DNA of 64,000 nt from Paenalcaligenes niemegkensis (GTDB lineage: Bacteria > Pseudomonadota > Gammaproteobacteria > Burkholderiales > Burkholderiaceae_B). The notes beneath the pieces are model-generated. The model ran no database searches. It was not told where the DNA came from and was given only the letters and a program-made list of their open reading frames with translations. Below are positions 29,130-40,336 of this stretch, in pieces. The stretch's first letter is position 1. Each line of letters starts with the position of its first letter. The DNA is taken from NCBI RefSeq assembly GCF_022230885.1, contig NZ_JAKGCT010000002.1, forward strand, positions 288,950-352,949. Direction: 5' to 3'. A program made the translations under genes and the position numbers.

Positions 29130-29897
29130 TTACTTGCCTTGCCATACAGGTGGGCGCTTCTCGGCAAAGGCAGTAGCGCCTTCCTTTGCATCGGCGGATG
29201 CAAAAACCGGCGCCGTGATGGGACGCTGCAAATCGAACATCTGGTCTTGAGGCCAGTCTCGAGACTGGCTGATAACCTGTTTGGCGACCTGAACGGCCAG
29301 TGGTCCGTTGTTGATAATACGTCGTGCCAAGGCAAGCGCCTGCTCAAGAGCCTGGCCCTTCGGGGTCAACTCGTTAACCAAACCTAGCCCATGGGCCCGC
29401 CTGGCATCAAACATGTCTCCTGTAAGCACGATTTCCATCGCCAAATGGTAGGGAATTCGCACAGGCAACCGCAACATGCCCCCTGCCCCTGGAACAATGC
29501 CCCGCTTAACCTCAGGCAAGCCAAATTTGGCTTCTTCGGACGCCACAATCAAATCGCAGGCTAAGGCGAGCTCGAACCCGCCGGCTAATGCGTAGCCTTC
29601 GACGGCAGCGATAACAGGCTTGCGCGGAGGCCGCTCGCACATACCACCAAAACCGCGGTTCTCTATATAGGGGCGTTGCCCATCTTTGGCAAAGGCTTTT
29701 AAATCCATCCCTGCACTAAAAGTCTGGGCCGCACCGGTTAGAATACCCACTCGAATGTCAGGGCTGGCATCCAGCTCATCCAGCGCCTTGGCTAATTGCA
29801 CCGCTGTTTCGTAGTTAACAGCGTTTCGCGCTTCAGGACGATTGAGGGTAATAATCATAATATGATCAATGATTTCACTTAGCACTAACTCTGACAT
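29130..29897 (-). CDS. Crotonase (enoyl-CoA hydratase/isomerase) family protein
   Basis: A 255-residue CoA-binding enzyme with LNRPEARNAV, the oxyanion loop FSAGMDLKAF, and GYALAGGFELALACDLIVAS. A catalytic-type Glu is present at PEVKRGIVPGAGG. The pattern resembles CaiD-type or short-chain enoyl-CoA hydratases; the substrate is not clear. It stands 54 nt upstream of fumA on the same strand. The 225 bases before glyQ show no other gene. Confidence 0.85.
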   Translation of the reverse strand: MSELVLSEIIDHIMIITLNRPEARNAVNYETAVQLAKALDELDASPDIRVGILTGAAQTFSAGMDLKAFAKDGQRPYIENRGFGGMCERPPRKPVIAAVEGYALAGGFELALACDLIVASEEAKFGLPEVKRGIVPGAGGMLRLPVRIPYHLAMEIVLTGDMFDARRAHGLGLVNELTPKGQALEQALALARRIINNGPLAVQVAKQVISQSRDWPQDQMFDLQRPITAPVFASADAKEGATAFAEKRPPVWQGK

Positions 29898-30128
29898 TTT
29901 GCGAGTTCCTAAGAAAGCGTGTTAATCCTGGTCTGTAACGACTCAGGTTCTATACAATAAGACATCTTTAGATTTCTATCATACGACTAATTTGTGCCAT
30001 TTCTGCTGCCCCTGCGACGTTTGTCCGCAGCGCAGCCTTTGATTTTTTACGCTGCAACATAAGCTAATCGGCAGAAACAGCTAAAATAGAAAAATTTTGC
30101 GGCACCTCGATTTACTGGCCCTTTGACC

Positions 30129-31037
30129 ATGCTCACTTTTCAGCAGTTAATACTCACACTCCAGCACTATTGGGACGAACAAGGCTGCGCTTTGCTCCAA
30201 CCCATCGACTTAGAAGTCGGAGCCGGCACCTCGCACACAGCTACATTTTTACGCGCTATCGGGCCAGAGCCTTGGCGTGCAGCTTACGTGCAGCCGTCGC
30301 GCCGGCCTGGCGATGGCCGTTATGGCGATAATCCGAACCGTTTGCAGCACTATTATCAATACCAGGTTGTTCTGAAACCTGCGCCAGAGAATATTGTTGA
30401 TCTGTATATCGGCTCCCTAAAAGCCCTGGGCATCAACCCCAAGCAGCATGATATCCGCTTCGTAGAAGACGATTGGGAGAACCCCACGCTGGGCGCCTGG
30501 GGATTGGGCTGGGAAGTCTGGTTAAATGGCATGGAAGTTACGCAATTTACCTATTTCCAGCAAGTCGGCGGCCTGGATTGCGTGCCAGCCACCGGCGAGA
30601 TCACATATGGCCTTGAACGCCTGGCGATGTACATACAAGGTGTAGAAAGTGTCTATGATCTGGTTTGGACTACCGACGGCAAAGGCCGCTCTGTGTATTA
30701 CCGCGACATCTATCATCAAAATGAAGTCGAACAGTCTACCTATAACTTCGAACTGTCGAATGCCGATATCCTGTTCCAGCACTTTATTGATTATGAAAGC
30801 GAAGCCAAGCGCCTGGTCGAAGCTTCTGTAGCGCTTCCGGCCTACGAGCAGACCTTAAAAGCAGCTCACACGTTCAACCTGCTTGACGCACGAGGTGCCA
30901 TTAGCGTTACTGAACGTGCAGCCTACATTGGTCGTATTCGCAATCTATCCCGCGCAGTGGCACAAGCTTATTACGAGTCTCGCGAACGTCTCGGCTTCCC
31001 CATGCTGCAAAGCTCCGACGCGACGGAGACCAAATAA
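30129..31037 (+). CDS. glyQ: GlyQ, glycyl-tRNA synthetase alpha subunit
   Basis: A 302-residue class II aminoacyl-tRNA synthetase subunit. Family blocks: [58 protein letters not shown] and [12 protein letters not shown]. Start ATG 30129 is preferred to a TTG two codons earlier. glyS starts directly after the stop. Confidence 0.96.
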   Translation: MLTFQQLILTLQHYWDEQGCALLQPIDLEVGAGTSHTATFLRAIGPEPWRAAYVQPSRRPGDGRYGDNPNRLQHYYQYQVVLKPAPENIVDLYIGSLKALGINPKQHDIRFVEDDWENPTLGAWGLGWEVWLNGMEVTQFTYFQQVGGLDCVPATGEITYGLERLAMYIQGVESVYDLVWTTDGKGRSVYYRDIYHQNEVEQSTYNFELSNADILFQHFIDYESEAKRLVEASVALPAYEQTLKAAHTFNLLDARGAISVTERAAYIGRIRNLSRAVAQAYYESRERLGFPMLQSSDATETK

Positions 31038-33184
31038 ATGACAACACTTACTCAAGATACCCGCCCTTTACTGGTTGAGCTTCAAACCGAAGAGCTCCCC
31101 CAAAAGCCCTGGAAAAAATGGGGCAGGCCTTTGCAGAGGGTATTTTCAAGATCCTTAGCGAACAACACCTGGTAAACGGCCAAAGCTCTCCGGTGGCCTA
31201 TGCCACACCCCGCCGCTTAGCCGTATACATTGATGACGTAAAGGCACAGGCTGAAGACCAGGCTTTCAGCGATAAGCTGATGCCTGCAAAAATCGGTTTT
31301 GACGCTAACGGAAACATTAGCCCAGCCCTGGCAAAACGCCTTGAGAGCAAGGGCCTGGCCCACTTGACTGCGAATGAGCTGCACGTTGAGTCCGACGGCA
31401 AGCAAGATTACCTGTATGCCAAAGGTATGGCCACTGGCGCTTTATTGCCTGCAGCGCTACAAGAAGCCCTTGACTACGCACTAACGCATCTGCCCATACC
31501 AAAGCTAATGCGCTACCAGTTAGCGGATGGTCAAACCAGCGTACGGTTTGTACGCCCTGCCCATGGCCTTACTGCCTTATGGGGTCGTGATGTTATTGCT
31601 CTGCAAGCCCTGGGCTTAACATCAGGCAGACAAAGCACCGGTCACCGTTTTATGTGTGATGCCCCGCTAAGCATTCGCTCTGCAGACAGCTACGTAGAGC
31701 AGCTGGAAACTGAGGGTAAGGTTATTGCCTCGTTCGACAAACGCCGGGAACTCATTTCAAAGCAGCTTGCTGCACAATGCCAGGCCTTGAACGCCGGCCT
31801 GGGCAATGATCCTGAAGTCCCTGAGTTGCTTGATGAGGTCACCGCCCTAGTTGAACACCCTACCGTATACGTGGGCGAATTCGATAGCGATTTCCTCCAG
31901 ATTCCTTCCGAGTGCCTGATCCTGACCATGCGCTTAAACCAGCGTTATTTCCCGCTGTTTAATCCAGAAACGTACAGCCTCAGCAATAAATTCCTGATTG
32001 TCAGCAATATGCAGGTTGACGATCCCAGCGATATTATTGAAGGTAATCAGCGCGTCATCTTGCCACGTCTGGCTGATGCCCGTTTTTTCTTCGATACCGA
32101 TCGCAAAACCACGCTGGAAGACCGCGTGGCTAGCCTCGAAAGCAGTGTCTATCACAACAAGCTGGGCTCACAACGAGAACGCGTAGAGCGCATACGCAAG
32201 ATCATCAGGGCGCTGGCCGAAAGACTAGGTGCCAACATAGAACTGGCTGATCGCGCGGCTCTTTTAGCCAAAGCCGATCTGAACACCAATATGGTGGGTG
32301 AATTCCCCGAACTGCAAGGTGTGATGGGCGCTTACTATGCGCAGGCAGATGGTGAAGATCCTTCTGTAGCACGAGCGTTACGCGAACAATACCAACACCG
32401 TCTGCAAACCCCTGTTAACAGCGATACCCTGGTCACGGCTTTACTGTTTTTAGCAGAGCGCGCCGAAACCCTGGTTGGCATTTGGGCTATTGGCCTGGCT
32501 CCTACGGGCGAACGCGACCCCTATGCGCTGCGTCGAGCGGCATTAGGGGTGATCAGTGCCTTTGAACAGCTAGGCGCAGGCAACTATCTGGGCGATGCCG
32601 GTGAAAGCAAACTTCAGCTTTCAGAACTGCTTTCCATTGCTGCTCAAACCTTCGAGGCTGGCGTTGTCAACGACGACACTCTCAATGCCGTACGTATCTT
32701 TATTTACGAGCGCTATCGCAATCAACTCGTCTCCGGCCATGAGCGGAACGTCGTCGAGGCCGTGTTGGCTCTGCAGCCTCCGCTACAGCAAGTACAAGCA
32801 CGCATCGAAGCCTGCGCATCGTTTGCCTCGCTGCCTGAGGCCGAAAGCCTGGCAAGCGCCAACAAACGCATCAGCAACCTGCTACGACGTGCTGACACAC
32901 AATCAGGTGAACTCAACAGTGCACTGTTGACCGAGCCGGCTGAACTTGAACTTGATCGAGTTATTCGCGAGTTAAGCCCTGAGGCTAGCGCCCAGTTTGC
33001 CAGGGGAGAGTTCAGTGCAAGCCTGGCAACCCTGGCTCGTGCCAAAGAAGCTGTGGACAGGTTCTTTAACGAAGTCATGGTGATGGCCGACGACCCTGCG
33101 ATACGGGCCAATCGCCTTGCACTGCTTGGAAAACTTCATCAGACCATGAATCAAGTAGCCGATTTATCGCGGCTGGTAGCCTGA
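31038..33184 (+). CDS. glyS: GlyS, glycyl-tRNA synthetase beta subunit (frameshifted at the start)
   Basis: The beta subunit recognises tRNA-Gly. ATG 31038 begins MTTLTQDTRPLLVELQTEEL; the C5 run at 31097-31101 needs one more C to continue PPKALEKMGQAFAEG into the rest of the gene, giving 716 codons. Other blocks: VAYATPRRLAVYI, QRYFPLFN, RVILPRLADARFFFDTD and the C-terminal anticodon-binding domain with MVMADDPAIRANRLALL. The single break would delete only the first 27 residues. Confidence 0.94.
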
Positions 33185-33726
33185 TGCTGGCCATTTTAGA
33201 CAGGGATGGGGTCATCAACTACGACTCGGACGCGTTCATCAAGCACCCCGACGAGTGGCGTGCCCTTCCCGGCAGCTTAGAGGCCATAGCCAAACTCAGC
33301 CAAGCCGGCTGGAAGGTTGTCGTTGCAACCAATCAGTCGGGGCTGGCCCGTGGGCTATTTACCATGCAAACGCTGAATGCCATTCACGCAAAAATGAGAA
33401 AAGAGCTTGCTGCCCTGGGCGGACATATCGATGCAATCTTTATCTGTCCACATGGGCCAGACGATAGCTGTCTGTGCCGTAAACCGTTGCCTGGACTTTT
33501 TCAGGATATCGCCAAACGCTACGACATCAGTTTAAAGGGTGTGGTGGCAGTAGGTGACTCGCTACGTGACATACAGGCAGCCTATTCAATGGGTTGCAAA
33601 ACCTGGCTGGTATTAACAGGAAATGGTCAACGCACTCTGGACTCCGGAGCTCTCCCAAAGGGATGTCACGTGCGCCCCAATTTAGCGGCAGTCGTTGACG
33701 ACTGGCTAGGATTTTCAGCATGTTAG
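33184..33726 (+). CDS. gmhB: GmhB, D-glycero-heptose-1,7-bisphosphate 7-phosphatase
   Basis: A 180-residue HAD phosphatase for ADP-heptose supply to LPS. Motif I LDRDGVINYDSD, motif II TNQSGLARG, zinc-binding loop CPHGPDDSCLCRKP, motif IV VGDSLRDIQAA. It overlaps the glyS stop by one base and plsC by seven, the usual glyQS-gmhB-plsC order in this group. Confidence 0.93.
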   Translation: MLAILDRDGVINYDSDAFIKHPDEWRALPGSLEAIAKLSQAGWKVVVATNQSGLARGLFTMQTLNAIHAKMRKELAALGGHIDAIFICPHGPDDSCLCRKPLPGLFQDIAKRYDISLKGVVAVGDSLRDIQAAYSMGCKTWLVLTGNGQRTLDSGALPKGCHVRPNLAAVVDDWLGFSAC

Positions 33727-34462
33727 TAATTCGAGCAGTTTTCTATCAGATTTTTTTGCTTGTCACTGTTATTCCATACGCTTTTGCCTGTATTTTATGG
33801 TCGCCCTTACCCTTGCATTGGCGCTATAGACTCACAGCAGGATGGCCACGTTTAGCCGTCTGGGGTGCCAAACACTTTCTGGGCATCAAATGGCAAGTAA
33901 AAGGCTGGGAGAACCTGCCTGATGGCCCCGCCATTTTGCTATCCAAACACCAGTCAGCCTGGGAAACCATGTTTTTCCCGGCCTATATGCCGCGCGAGGT
34001 CTGTTTTGTCTACAAGCGCGAACTGCATCGCGTACCATTTTTCGGATGGGGCTTAGCCTTGCTGCGCATGATTCCCATTGATCGCGCCAAGGGCAAGGAT
34101 GCCTTTGCCCAGGTGGTAAGCATGGGGCAACAACGCCTGGATGAAGGCCGATGGCCCATACTCTTTCCTGAAGGCACGCGTATCGCGGCGGGCAAGGCAG
34201 GTCGCTATAAAATAGGCGGCGCTTCATTGGCTGTCAGGACCAAGTCGGTAGTCGTGCCCATTGCGCACAACGCGGGCGAACGCTGGCCCCGAAAGGCTTT
34301 TATTAAAACACCTGGCATGATTACCGTCTCGATTGGCCCCCCATCAGCTCCGAAGGGCGCACAGCCGAAGAGTTAAATCAATTGGTTCAAGACTGGATTG
34401 AAGGCGAGATGCGAGTCCTTAACCCAGAACGATACAATGCCTCAACTTCCTCTATTTCATAA
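33720..34462 (+). CDS. plsC: 1-acyl-sn-glycerol-3-phosphate acyltransferase (PlsC family, frameshifted)
   Basis: Membrane acyltransferase for phosphatidate synthesis: N-terminal hydrophobic segment, catalytic motif KHQSAWETMF (HX4D-like, with Glu), FFGWGLALLRMIPIDR, and LFPEGTRIAAGK. The C6 run at 34337-34342 is one base short; adding it continues as GPPISSEGRTAEELNQLV to a stop at 34460-34462, 248 codons. The corrected end overlaps the start of the next gene. Confidence 0.88.
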
Positions 34463-35300
34463 TTCAGCACCACATGCCGAAGCGCCAGCAAAATCAGCAC
34501 GGCGCCCAGCAAAACTCAGTACGGTAAATACCCCGCGACCGGCTAATTTACCCTGTGGCGCGCAGTGGCGCCACTGCGAGGTCTCCGGTATCAATATTGG
34601 GTATGTATTGATGAGATCACGTAGAAAGTCAGTGGGTCTGTCAGTTAGCGAAAACGGCCTGCGTATTACTGCTCCGCCATGGGTAAGTCTGGCACAAATT
34701 GATAAGGCCATCGATAGTAAAGCCAACTGGATCTTGAAAAAGCTCACCGAGTGGGAAACGCGTAAATCCCAGCTGGCAATTGGTCAGTCACAATGGTGCC
34801 AGGGCGGACGCATCCCCTACCTGGGTATTCAAATTACGCTTAACCTTAATCCCCAGGAACGTCAAAGCACTTTTGGAGGAGATCTTAAAGCACCGGTCTC
34901 CAACGCTGTCCTGACGCTACCTTTAACGCCCGAGGCCGACAGCGATCGCGTTCAGGATCACACTCACGCCTGGCTACAACAGCAAGCCACGTGGTATTTT
35001 GAAGAAAGACTCGGACACTTCGTTCTCAGCAGTCCCAAACCACTGAAACGCTGGCGGTTAGCCGGGCCGGCGAAACGCTGGGGTTCGTGCACCAGCGACG
35101 GCACAATCATGTTGAATTGGCGGCTTATTCACTTTCCCAAGCCTATCATCGACTATGTGATCGCCCACGAAGTGGCCCATCTGAAAGAAATGAATCATAG
35201 CCGTGCCTTCTGGCAGGAGGTTGAGCGCCTGATGCCCGACTTCGCTGCTGCACGACAGCAACTTAAGAATCATGATCCGGGCAGCTTACCGCTGCTCTAA
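34437..35300 (+). CDS. YgjP-like zinc metallopeptidase (DUF45 / SprT-like)
   Basis: A 287-residue protein from ATG 34437 (MPQLPLFHNS). The N-terminal 45 residues look disordered, followed by a beta-rich region with RRKSVGLSVSENGLRITAP and a C-terminal gluzincin-like domain: KRWGSCTSDGTIMLNWRL and the zinc motif HEVAHLKEMNHSRAFW (HExxH plus a third His). The family is widespread; its substrates are unknown. It overlaps the corrected plsC end by 26 bases. Confidence 0.85.
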   Translation: MPQLPLFHNSAPHAEAPAKSARRPAKLSTVNTPRPANLPCGAQWRHCEVSGINIGYVLMRSRRKSVGLSVSENGLRITAPPWVSLAQIDKAIDSKANWILKKLTEWETRKSQLAIGQSQWCQGGRIPYLGIQITLNLNPQERQSTFGGDLKAPVSNAVLTLPLTPEADSDRVQDHTHAWLQQQATWYFEERLGHFVLSSPKPLKRWRLAGPAKRWGSCTSDGTIMLNWRLIHFPKPIIDYVIAHEVAHLKEMNHSRAFWQEVERLMPDFAAARQQLKNHDPGSLPLL

Positions 35301-35318
35301 CTCAAACTGGAGAAAACA

Positions 35319-35714
35319 ATGCGAATTTTGCACACTATGCTACGTGTCGGAAATCTTAAACAGTCACTCGATTTCTACACTCAGGTATTAGGCATGAAAC
35401 TCTTGCGTCAAAAAGACTATCCGGACGGCAAGTTCACCTTGGCTTTTGTGGGCTACCACGATGAAAGCGAAGGCGCAGTATTGGAGCTGACACACAACTG
35501 GGACACCGAGCGCTACGATCTGGGTGACGGTTACGGTCACATTGCACTTGAAGTCGACGATGCCTACGCCACCTGTGCCAGCATCAAAGAAAAAGGTGGG
35601 AAAGTCGTTCGTAAGGCCGGCCCCATGATGCACGGTACAACAGTCATCGCTTTTGTTGAAGATCCTGATGGCTATAAAATTGAGTTGATACAGAAAGCAG
35701 GCCGGGAAGACTAA
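35319..35714 (+). CDS. gloA: GloA, lactoylglutathione lyase (glyoxalase I)
   Basis: A 131-residue VOC-fold enzyme that converts the methylglyoxal-glutathione hemithioacetal to lactoylglutathione. Starts [20 protein letters not shown]; metal ligands sit in MLRV..H5, E (LELTHNWD), GHIALEVDD and [13 protein letters not shown]. Normal length for the nickel-type enzyme. 18 nt behind the metallopeptidase. Confidence 0.94.
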   Translation: MRILHTMLRVGNLKQSLDFYTQVLGMKLLRQKDYPDGKFTLAFVGYHDESEGAVLELTHNWDTERYDLGDGYGHIALEVDDAYATCASIKEKGGKVVRKAGPMMHGTTVIAFVEDPDGYKIELIQKAGRED

Positions 35715-35751
35715 CCTTGCGTTAAGCGCGACAGTGCTTTTTCCGAAGGCT

Positions 35752-35784
35752 AAGTGCCGACTATATTGTATAGTCGGCACTTTT
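35752..35784. terminator. Bidirectional terminator between gloA and fadE
   Basis: A perfect 14-bp stem AAGTGCCGACTATA with its complement around a 3-nt TTG loop, flanked by T on the right and by A/T on the left strand. Lies between convergent genes. Confidence 0.85.
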
Positions 35785-35829
35785 CATTGAAATGGCGGTG
35801 CTTTCACTTGTGAATTGCAGCTCTGGACG

Positions 35830-38072
35830 CTAGAGCTCAACGTTTGATTGACCTGCCCGCTTGGCAAATGCCTCAAACGCAAAATCATCCACAGCAATCA
35901 CCTTTTGTTCTAAAGCGTGATAGTCATGCAGCAACTTTTGCTCAGCTTCACTGAGCTCACCTTGTTCGACCAGCACCCGCCAGTCTTTATTGCCCTCTTT
36001 GCGAAGGCGATGCAACAGCGCCTGGGCAGGAACGACCAGAGCGAAGGCTTTTTCCAGATCTTCCAGGCCAGTGTGCTCATGCGTATCCCATGGCGTTCCT
36101 GTCAACCTGTCATGGGCAGGTGACGGGCTTAACAGCAGCTCGGCGGCCTCGACCAATGCCATGTCGTCAGGCTTGCGCGCCGACATACCTAAAGGACGCA
36201 GCAGCGGCCTTAGCAACCACGCTAATGGGCGAGAGGGCATGTTATCCAGCACTTCTTTCAGGCGTTCATCAAATCGATAAAAACCCAGCTGCATTGCCAC
36301 ATGCACTACAGGCAAATCAGATGGCTGCTTGTCTTCATCATGCCAGCGCTTTAACACTGCAGACATTAAAAACAACTCAGACAGCATATCGCCCAGCCGT
36401 GCCGAGAGCATTTCTTTGCGTTTAAGCTGGCCGCCCATACTGAACAGGCACGCCTCGGCGACAACAGCAAACACAGCAGAGCACCGGGTTAAACGCTTAA
36501 AATAGGTTGCGCTGGCTCCGGCACGGCGGGGGCAGATACAAAAGCCGCGTTTGTCCAGGAAAAAACGGCAGCACGAAAGAGATTTCCTATGCTTTGGCCC
36601 GCATGCCGCCACACCACCGCATCGAACTCATCCCTCCCTGCCTTAGGGTCCGTATTACTCAGAGCGGCCATTTCATCCATTAGCCAGGGATGAGAGCGAA
36701 TAGCCCCCTGGCCAAAAACAATTAAACTTCGGGTGAGGATGTTGGCCCCTTCTACGGTAATCGCGACGGGCACCGCCCGGTACAAATTACTAAGATAATT
36801 ATTGGGGCCATCAATGACGCCTTTGCCTGCATGGATATCCATCGCGTCGTTAACCGATTCACGCATTTTTTCAGTAGCATGCAATTTCATGATGGCTGAC
36901 ACAACAGAAGGCTTAATGCCCAGTGCCAGGCCGTCGCATGTGAAACGTCGGGCCGCCTCTACCACATAAGCATTAGAGGCGAGGTGCGCGAGCTTCTCTT
37001 GCACCCCCTCAAAATTGCCCACTGGAATGCCGAACTGAGTTCGCACCCGTGCATAAGCCCCAGCTGTGTGAGCCGAAAATGCACAAGCAGCCGCAGACAA
37101 GGAAGGCAAAGAAATACCGCGTCCAGCCGACAATGCACTCATTAACATCTGCCAGCCCCGGCCTGCCATCGGGGCCCCGCCAATGATGGCATCAATGGGA
37201 ACAAAAACGTCTTCACCTTGCATTGGCCCGTTTTGGAAAACCTGCATGGCGGGCAGGTGGCGCCTTCCGGTTGTGACGCCTGCGGTGTTTGCAGGCACCA
37301 GAGCCACCGTGATACCAATCTCGCTGACATCGCCAAGCAAGTGGTCTGGGTCGTAAAGCTTAAAGGCCAGACCCAGCACGGTAGCAACAGGGCTTAAGGT
37401 GATGTAGCGTTTGTTAAAGTTAAGACGTATACCCAGAACACTTTCGCCATCAATGATACGAGTACACACGATACCCGTATCAGTCATGGCGGCAGCATCT
37501 GAGCCGGCTTCAGGACTGGTTAAGCCAAAACACGGTACTTCCGCCCCTGAGGCTAAAAGTGGTAGCCAGTGCTGGCGCTGCTCTGGAGTGCCGAACTGCA
37601 TTAATAACTCACCCGGCCCCAATGAGTTCGGAACCATGACCGTCACTGCTGCCGTGATTGAACGCAATGAGAGCAATTTGACCACCTGCGAATGGGCATA
37701 GGCAGAAAAGCCTAAACCTCCGTATTCTTTGGGAATAATCATTCCGAAGAAGCCTTCGCGCTTTAAGTGGTTCCAGACCTCTGGTGATAAGTCTCCGCGC
37801 TCTTGCGTGATCTCCCACTCATCAAGCATGAGATTTAGCTCATGCAAAGGGCCATCTATAAATGCCTGCTCTTCAGCACTTAAAGAAACAGCTGGAATAT
37901 CCAGCAACTGATTCCAGTCTGGAGACCCAGAGAACAGTTCGGCCTCCCACCAGACATCGCCAGCATCAATCGCTTCTTGTTCGGTGGCAGACATCGCAGG
38001 AAGTGCTTTACGAGCCAGATTGAAGATCGGCGCAGTTAGCCATTTTCTTCGCCAGGACAGCCAATCCATCAT
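35830..38072 (-). CDS. fadE: FadE-type acyl-CoA dehydrogenase with DUF1974 tail (frameshifted)
   Basis: A long acyl-CoA dehydrogenase for the first step of fatty acid beta-oxidation. N-terminal half: SPEVWNHLKREGFFGMIIPK, YGGLGFSAYAHSQVV, CFGLTSPEAGSDAAAMTDTG and the flavin-binding region, with ITVEGANILTRSLIVFGQGA. The C-terminal DUF1974 part follows a frame break at 36505-36506; adding one C to the coding strand joins AQPYFKRLTRCSAVF and gives 748 codons, as usual for FadE. ATG 38072 (or 38069) follows AAGGAG. The N-terminal membrane anchor of enterobacterial FadE is missing. Confidence 0.9.
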
Positions 38073-38175
38073 ATTCTCCTTAAGCAATGTTAAGAGTCCG
38101 TTTCATTATCCACTTAATTTTCAGAGTCTGCGACAATAGACCGCTTACTACCGACAGACTTTTTGATTTGGCTTC

Positions 38176-39404
38176 ATGCTTAATATTCTTTGGCTCGCTT
38201 TTTTTATCGTTGCTGCGGTTTCCAGCGCCTTTCAGTGGTTGTGGTTAGGCGATGCAGAAGTATTTGCCCGGATGGTGCAAAGCCTGTTCGAAATGGCCGC
38301 ACTGTCGGTACAGTTAATGTTGCTGCTGTTTGGAACCCTGACACTATGGCTGGGCTTTCTGAAAATTGCCGAAAAAGCTGGGTTAATAGATGGTTTGGGA
38401 AGGCTCCTGGCTCCGCTCTTTAAACGGCTGATGCCTGAAGTGCCTAGCGGCCACCCCGCTTTGGGGCTCATTACCCTGAACTTCGCAGCTAATGGCCTGG
38501 GACTTGATAACGCCGCCACCCCTATAGGCTTGCGAGCCATGCGTGAGCTGCAGTCCCTTAACCCCAACCCGCAAACCGCCACTAATGCGCAGATTCTGTT
38601 TTTAGTATTGAATGCATCCTCGCTGACCATACTTCCTGTGAGCATCTTCATGTATAGGGCTCAACAAGGCGCTGCAGATCCCACTCTGATTTTTTTACCC
38701 ATTTTGCTGGCAACCACGGTATCGTCATTGTTTGGTTTGCTAAGCGTTGCATTCATGCAGCGTTTAAAGCTCCATGATCCCGTTGTCTTGGTATGGCTGG
38801 GCGGTCTGGTCGGCGGCTTGGCTTTGTTTATGGCAACACTGGCTACCTTAAGCGCTGCCGCACTCAATGCCGTGTCGTCGCTAATGGGCAATTTAAGCCT
38901 GCTCGGTATAATTTTGCTTTTTTTAATTGTCGGCGCACGAAAGAAAATCGCCCTCTATGACTGTTTTGTTGAAGGTGCCAAGGGCGGATTCGAAGTAGCC
39001 CGAGACCTGCTTCCCTATCTAGTAGCCATGCTGTGTGCGATAGGGGTGTTACGAGCCTCTGGTGCTCTGGATTTCGTGCTGGATGGTATCCGTTGGGCAA
39101 GTGCAGCCATGGCATGGGACACTCGCTTTGTCGATGCCTTACCCACTGCCATCGTCAAACCCTTCTCGGGGGAGCGGCTCGTGCAATGCTTATTGAAACC
39201 ATGAGCCACCACGGCGTCGACAGCTTTCCGGCGTTATTGGCGGCCACGATACAAGGCAGCACCGAGACCACCTTTTATGTATTGGCTGTATATTTTGGAT
39301 CGGTGGGCATCACCCGCGCCCGACATGCTGTAGGTTGTGCTTTATTGTCGGACCTGGCTGGTGTGCTCGCTGCCATCGCCATTTGCTACTGGTTTTTCGG
39401 CTAG
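38176..39404 (+). CDS. Fused spore maturation protein A/B-like (nucleoside-recognition) membrane protein (frameshifted)
   Basis: A polytopic membrane protein with two homologous Gate/nucleoside-recognition halves: the first (SpmA-like) with NFAANGLGLDNAATPIGLRA and the second (SpmB-like) with ARDLLPYLVAMLCAIGVLRA and ATIQGSTETTFYVLAVYFG. The G5 run at 39168-39172 is one G short; adding it gives KPFSGGGARAMLIETM and exactly 410 codons. Fused SpmAB occurs in non-sporulating proteobacteria; function is unknown, with transport proposed. Confidence 0.85.
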
Positions 39405-39432
39405 CCGCAAATAGACAGCTGGTAGGTTCTGT

Positions 39433-40227
39433 TTAGCTTATATCGCCCATCACACCCGATTCATATATGGCATCGGCGAGTGCAATAAACTGCTCCACAC
39501 TTAAATCACCGGGGCGACTGGTGGGATCAATGGCCAGTGCATCCCAGTTAAGTGCTTTGGTCCACTGACTTAAGCTGCCGCGCAGCATTTTCCTACGCTG
39601 TGTAAAAGCTTGAGCTACTACCTTTTCGAAAGCGCGCGTATTTTTAGCTTGTGGACGGTCAGCTGGCAGAGGTCGCATCCGCACAATGGCCGAGACCACC
39701 TTGGGAGCAGGATCGAAGGCCTCAGGGGCCACATCGAAAAGCTTGAACATTCGGTAACGCGCCTGCAGCATCACCGATAGGCGGCTGTAATCGGAATCGC
39801 CCGGTTTCGCGACCATGCGCTCAATGACTTCGCGCTGAAGCATAAAGTGCTGATCCAGAATGCCGTCAGCAAACTGCATTAAATGAAACAGCATAGGACT
39901 GGAAATGTTGTAGGGCAAATTTCCGACGACGCGCAAATTAGGCCCCAGCGTAGAGAAATCAACTTTCAGCGCATCGGCTTCAATCACATTGAGCGTCTTG
40001 GTGCTAAAGCTGTTTTGAAGCCGCGTCACCAAGTCGCGATCCAGCTCGATCACGGTCAAACGATTAAGGCATTTGCTTAGAGGGCGGGTTAAGGCAGCCA
40101 GACCCGGACCGATTTCAACGAGATTGTCGTCAGGACGTGGATCAATACCACGAATAATTTCCTCGATGACCGACTCGTCATGCAAAAAGTTCTGTCCAAA
40201 ACGCTTACGTGCCTGATGTTGCGCCAT
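39433..40227 (-). CDS. rsmA: RsmA (KsgA), 16S rRNA dimethyladenosine transferase
   Basis: A 264-residue methyltransferase that dimethylates A1518 and A1519 of 16S rRNA. N-terminus [23 protein letters not shown] motif [15 protein letters not shown], and catalytic motif [14 protein letters not shown]. It lies behind surA, but the usual intervening pdxA is not present. Confidence 0.96.
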   Translation of the reverse strand: MAQHQARKRFGQNFLHDESVIEEIIRGIDPRPDDNLVEIGPGLAALTRPLSKCLNRLTVIELDRDLVTRLQNSFSTKTLNVIEADALKVDFSTLGPNLRVVGNLPYNISSPMLFHLMQFADGILDQHFMLQREVIERMVAKPGDSDYSRLSVMLQARYRMFKLFDVAPEAFDPAPKVVSAIVRMRPLPADRPQAKNTRAFEKVVAQAFTQRRKMLRGSLSQWTKALNWDALAIDPTSRPGDLSVEQFIALADAIYESGVMGDIS

Positions 40228-40276
40228 ACTTCACTCAATAATTACGCTAAAACTGCGCGCACTGCAATAAATAACA

Positions 40277-40312
40277 ATGCCTTAAAGTGACGATGAAACC
40301 ACCTTAAGGCAT
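40277..40312 (-). terminator. Hairpin between surA and rsmA
   Basis: A 9-bp perfect inverted repeat (ATGCCTTAA / TTAAGGCAT) in the 109-base gap. No strong T-run follows, so this may be a weak terminator or processing site. It stands where pdxA is usually found in related genomes. Confidence 0.45.
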
Positions 40313-40336
40313 CAACAACGTACCAGCTCTTAACGC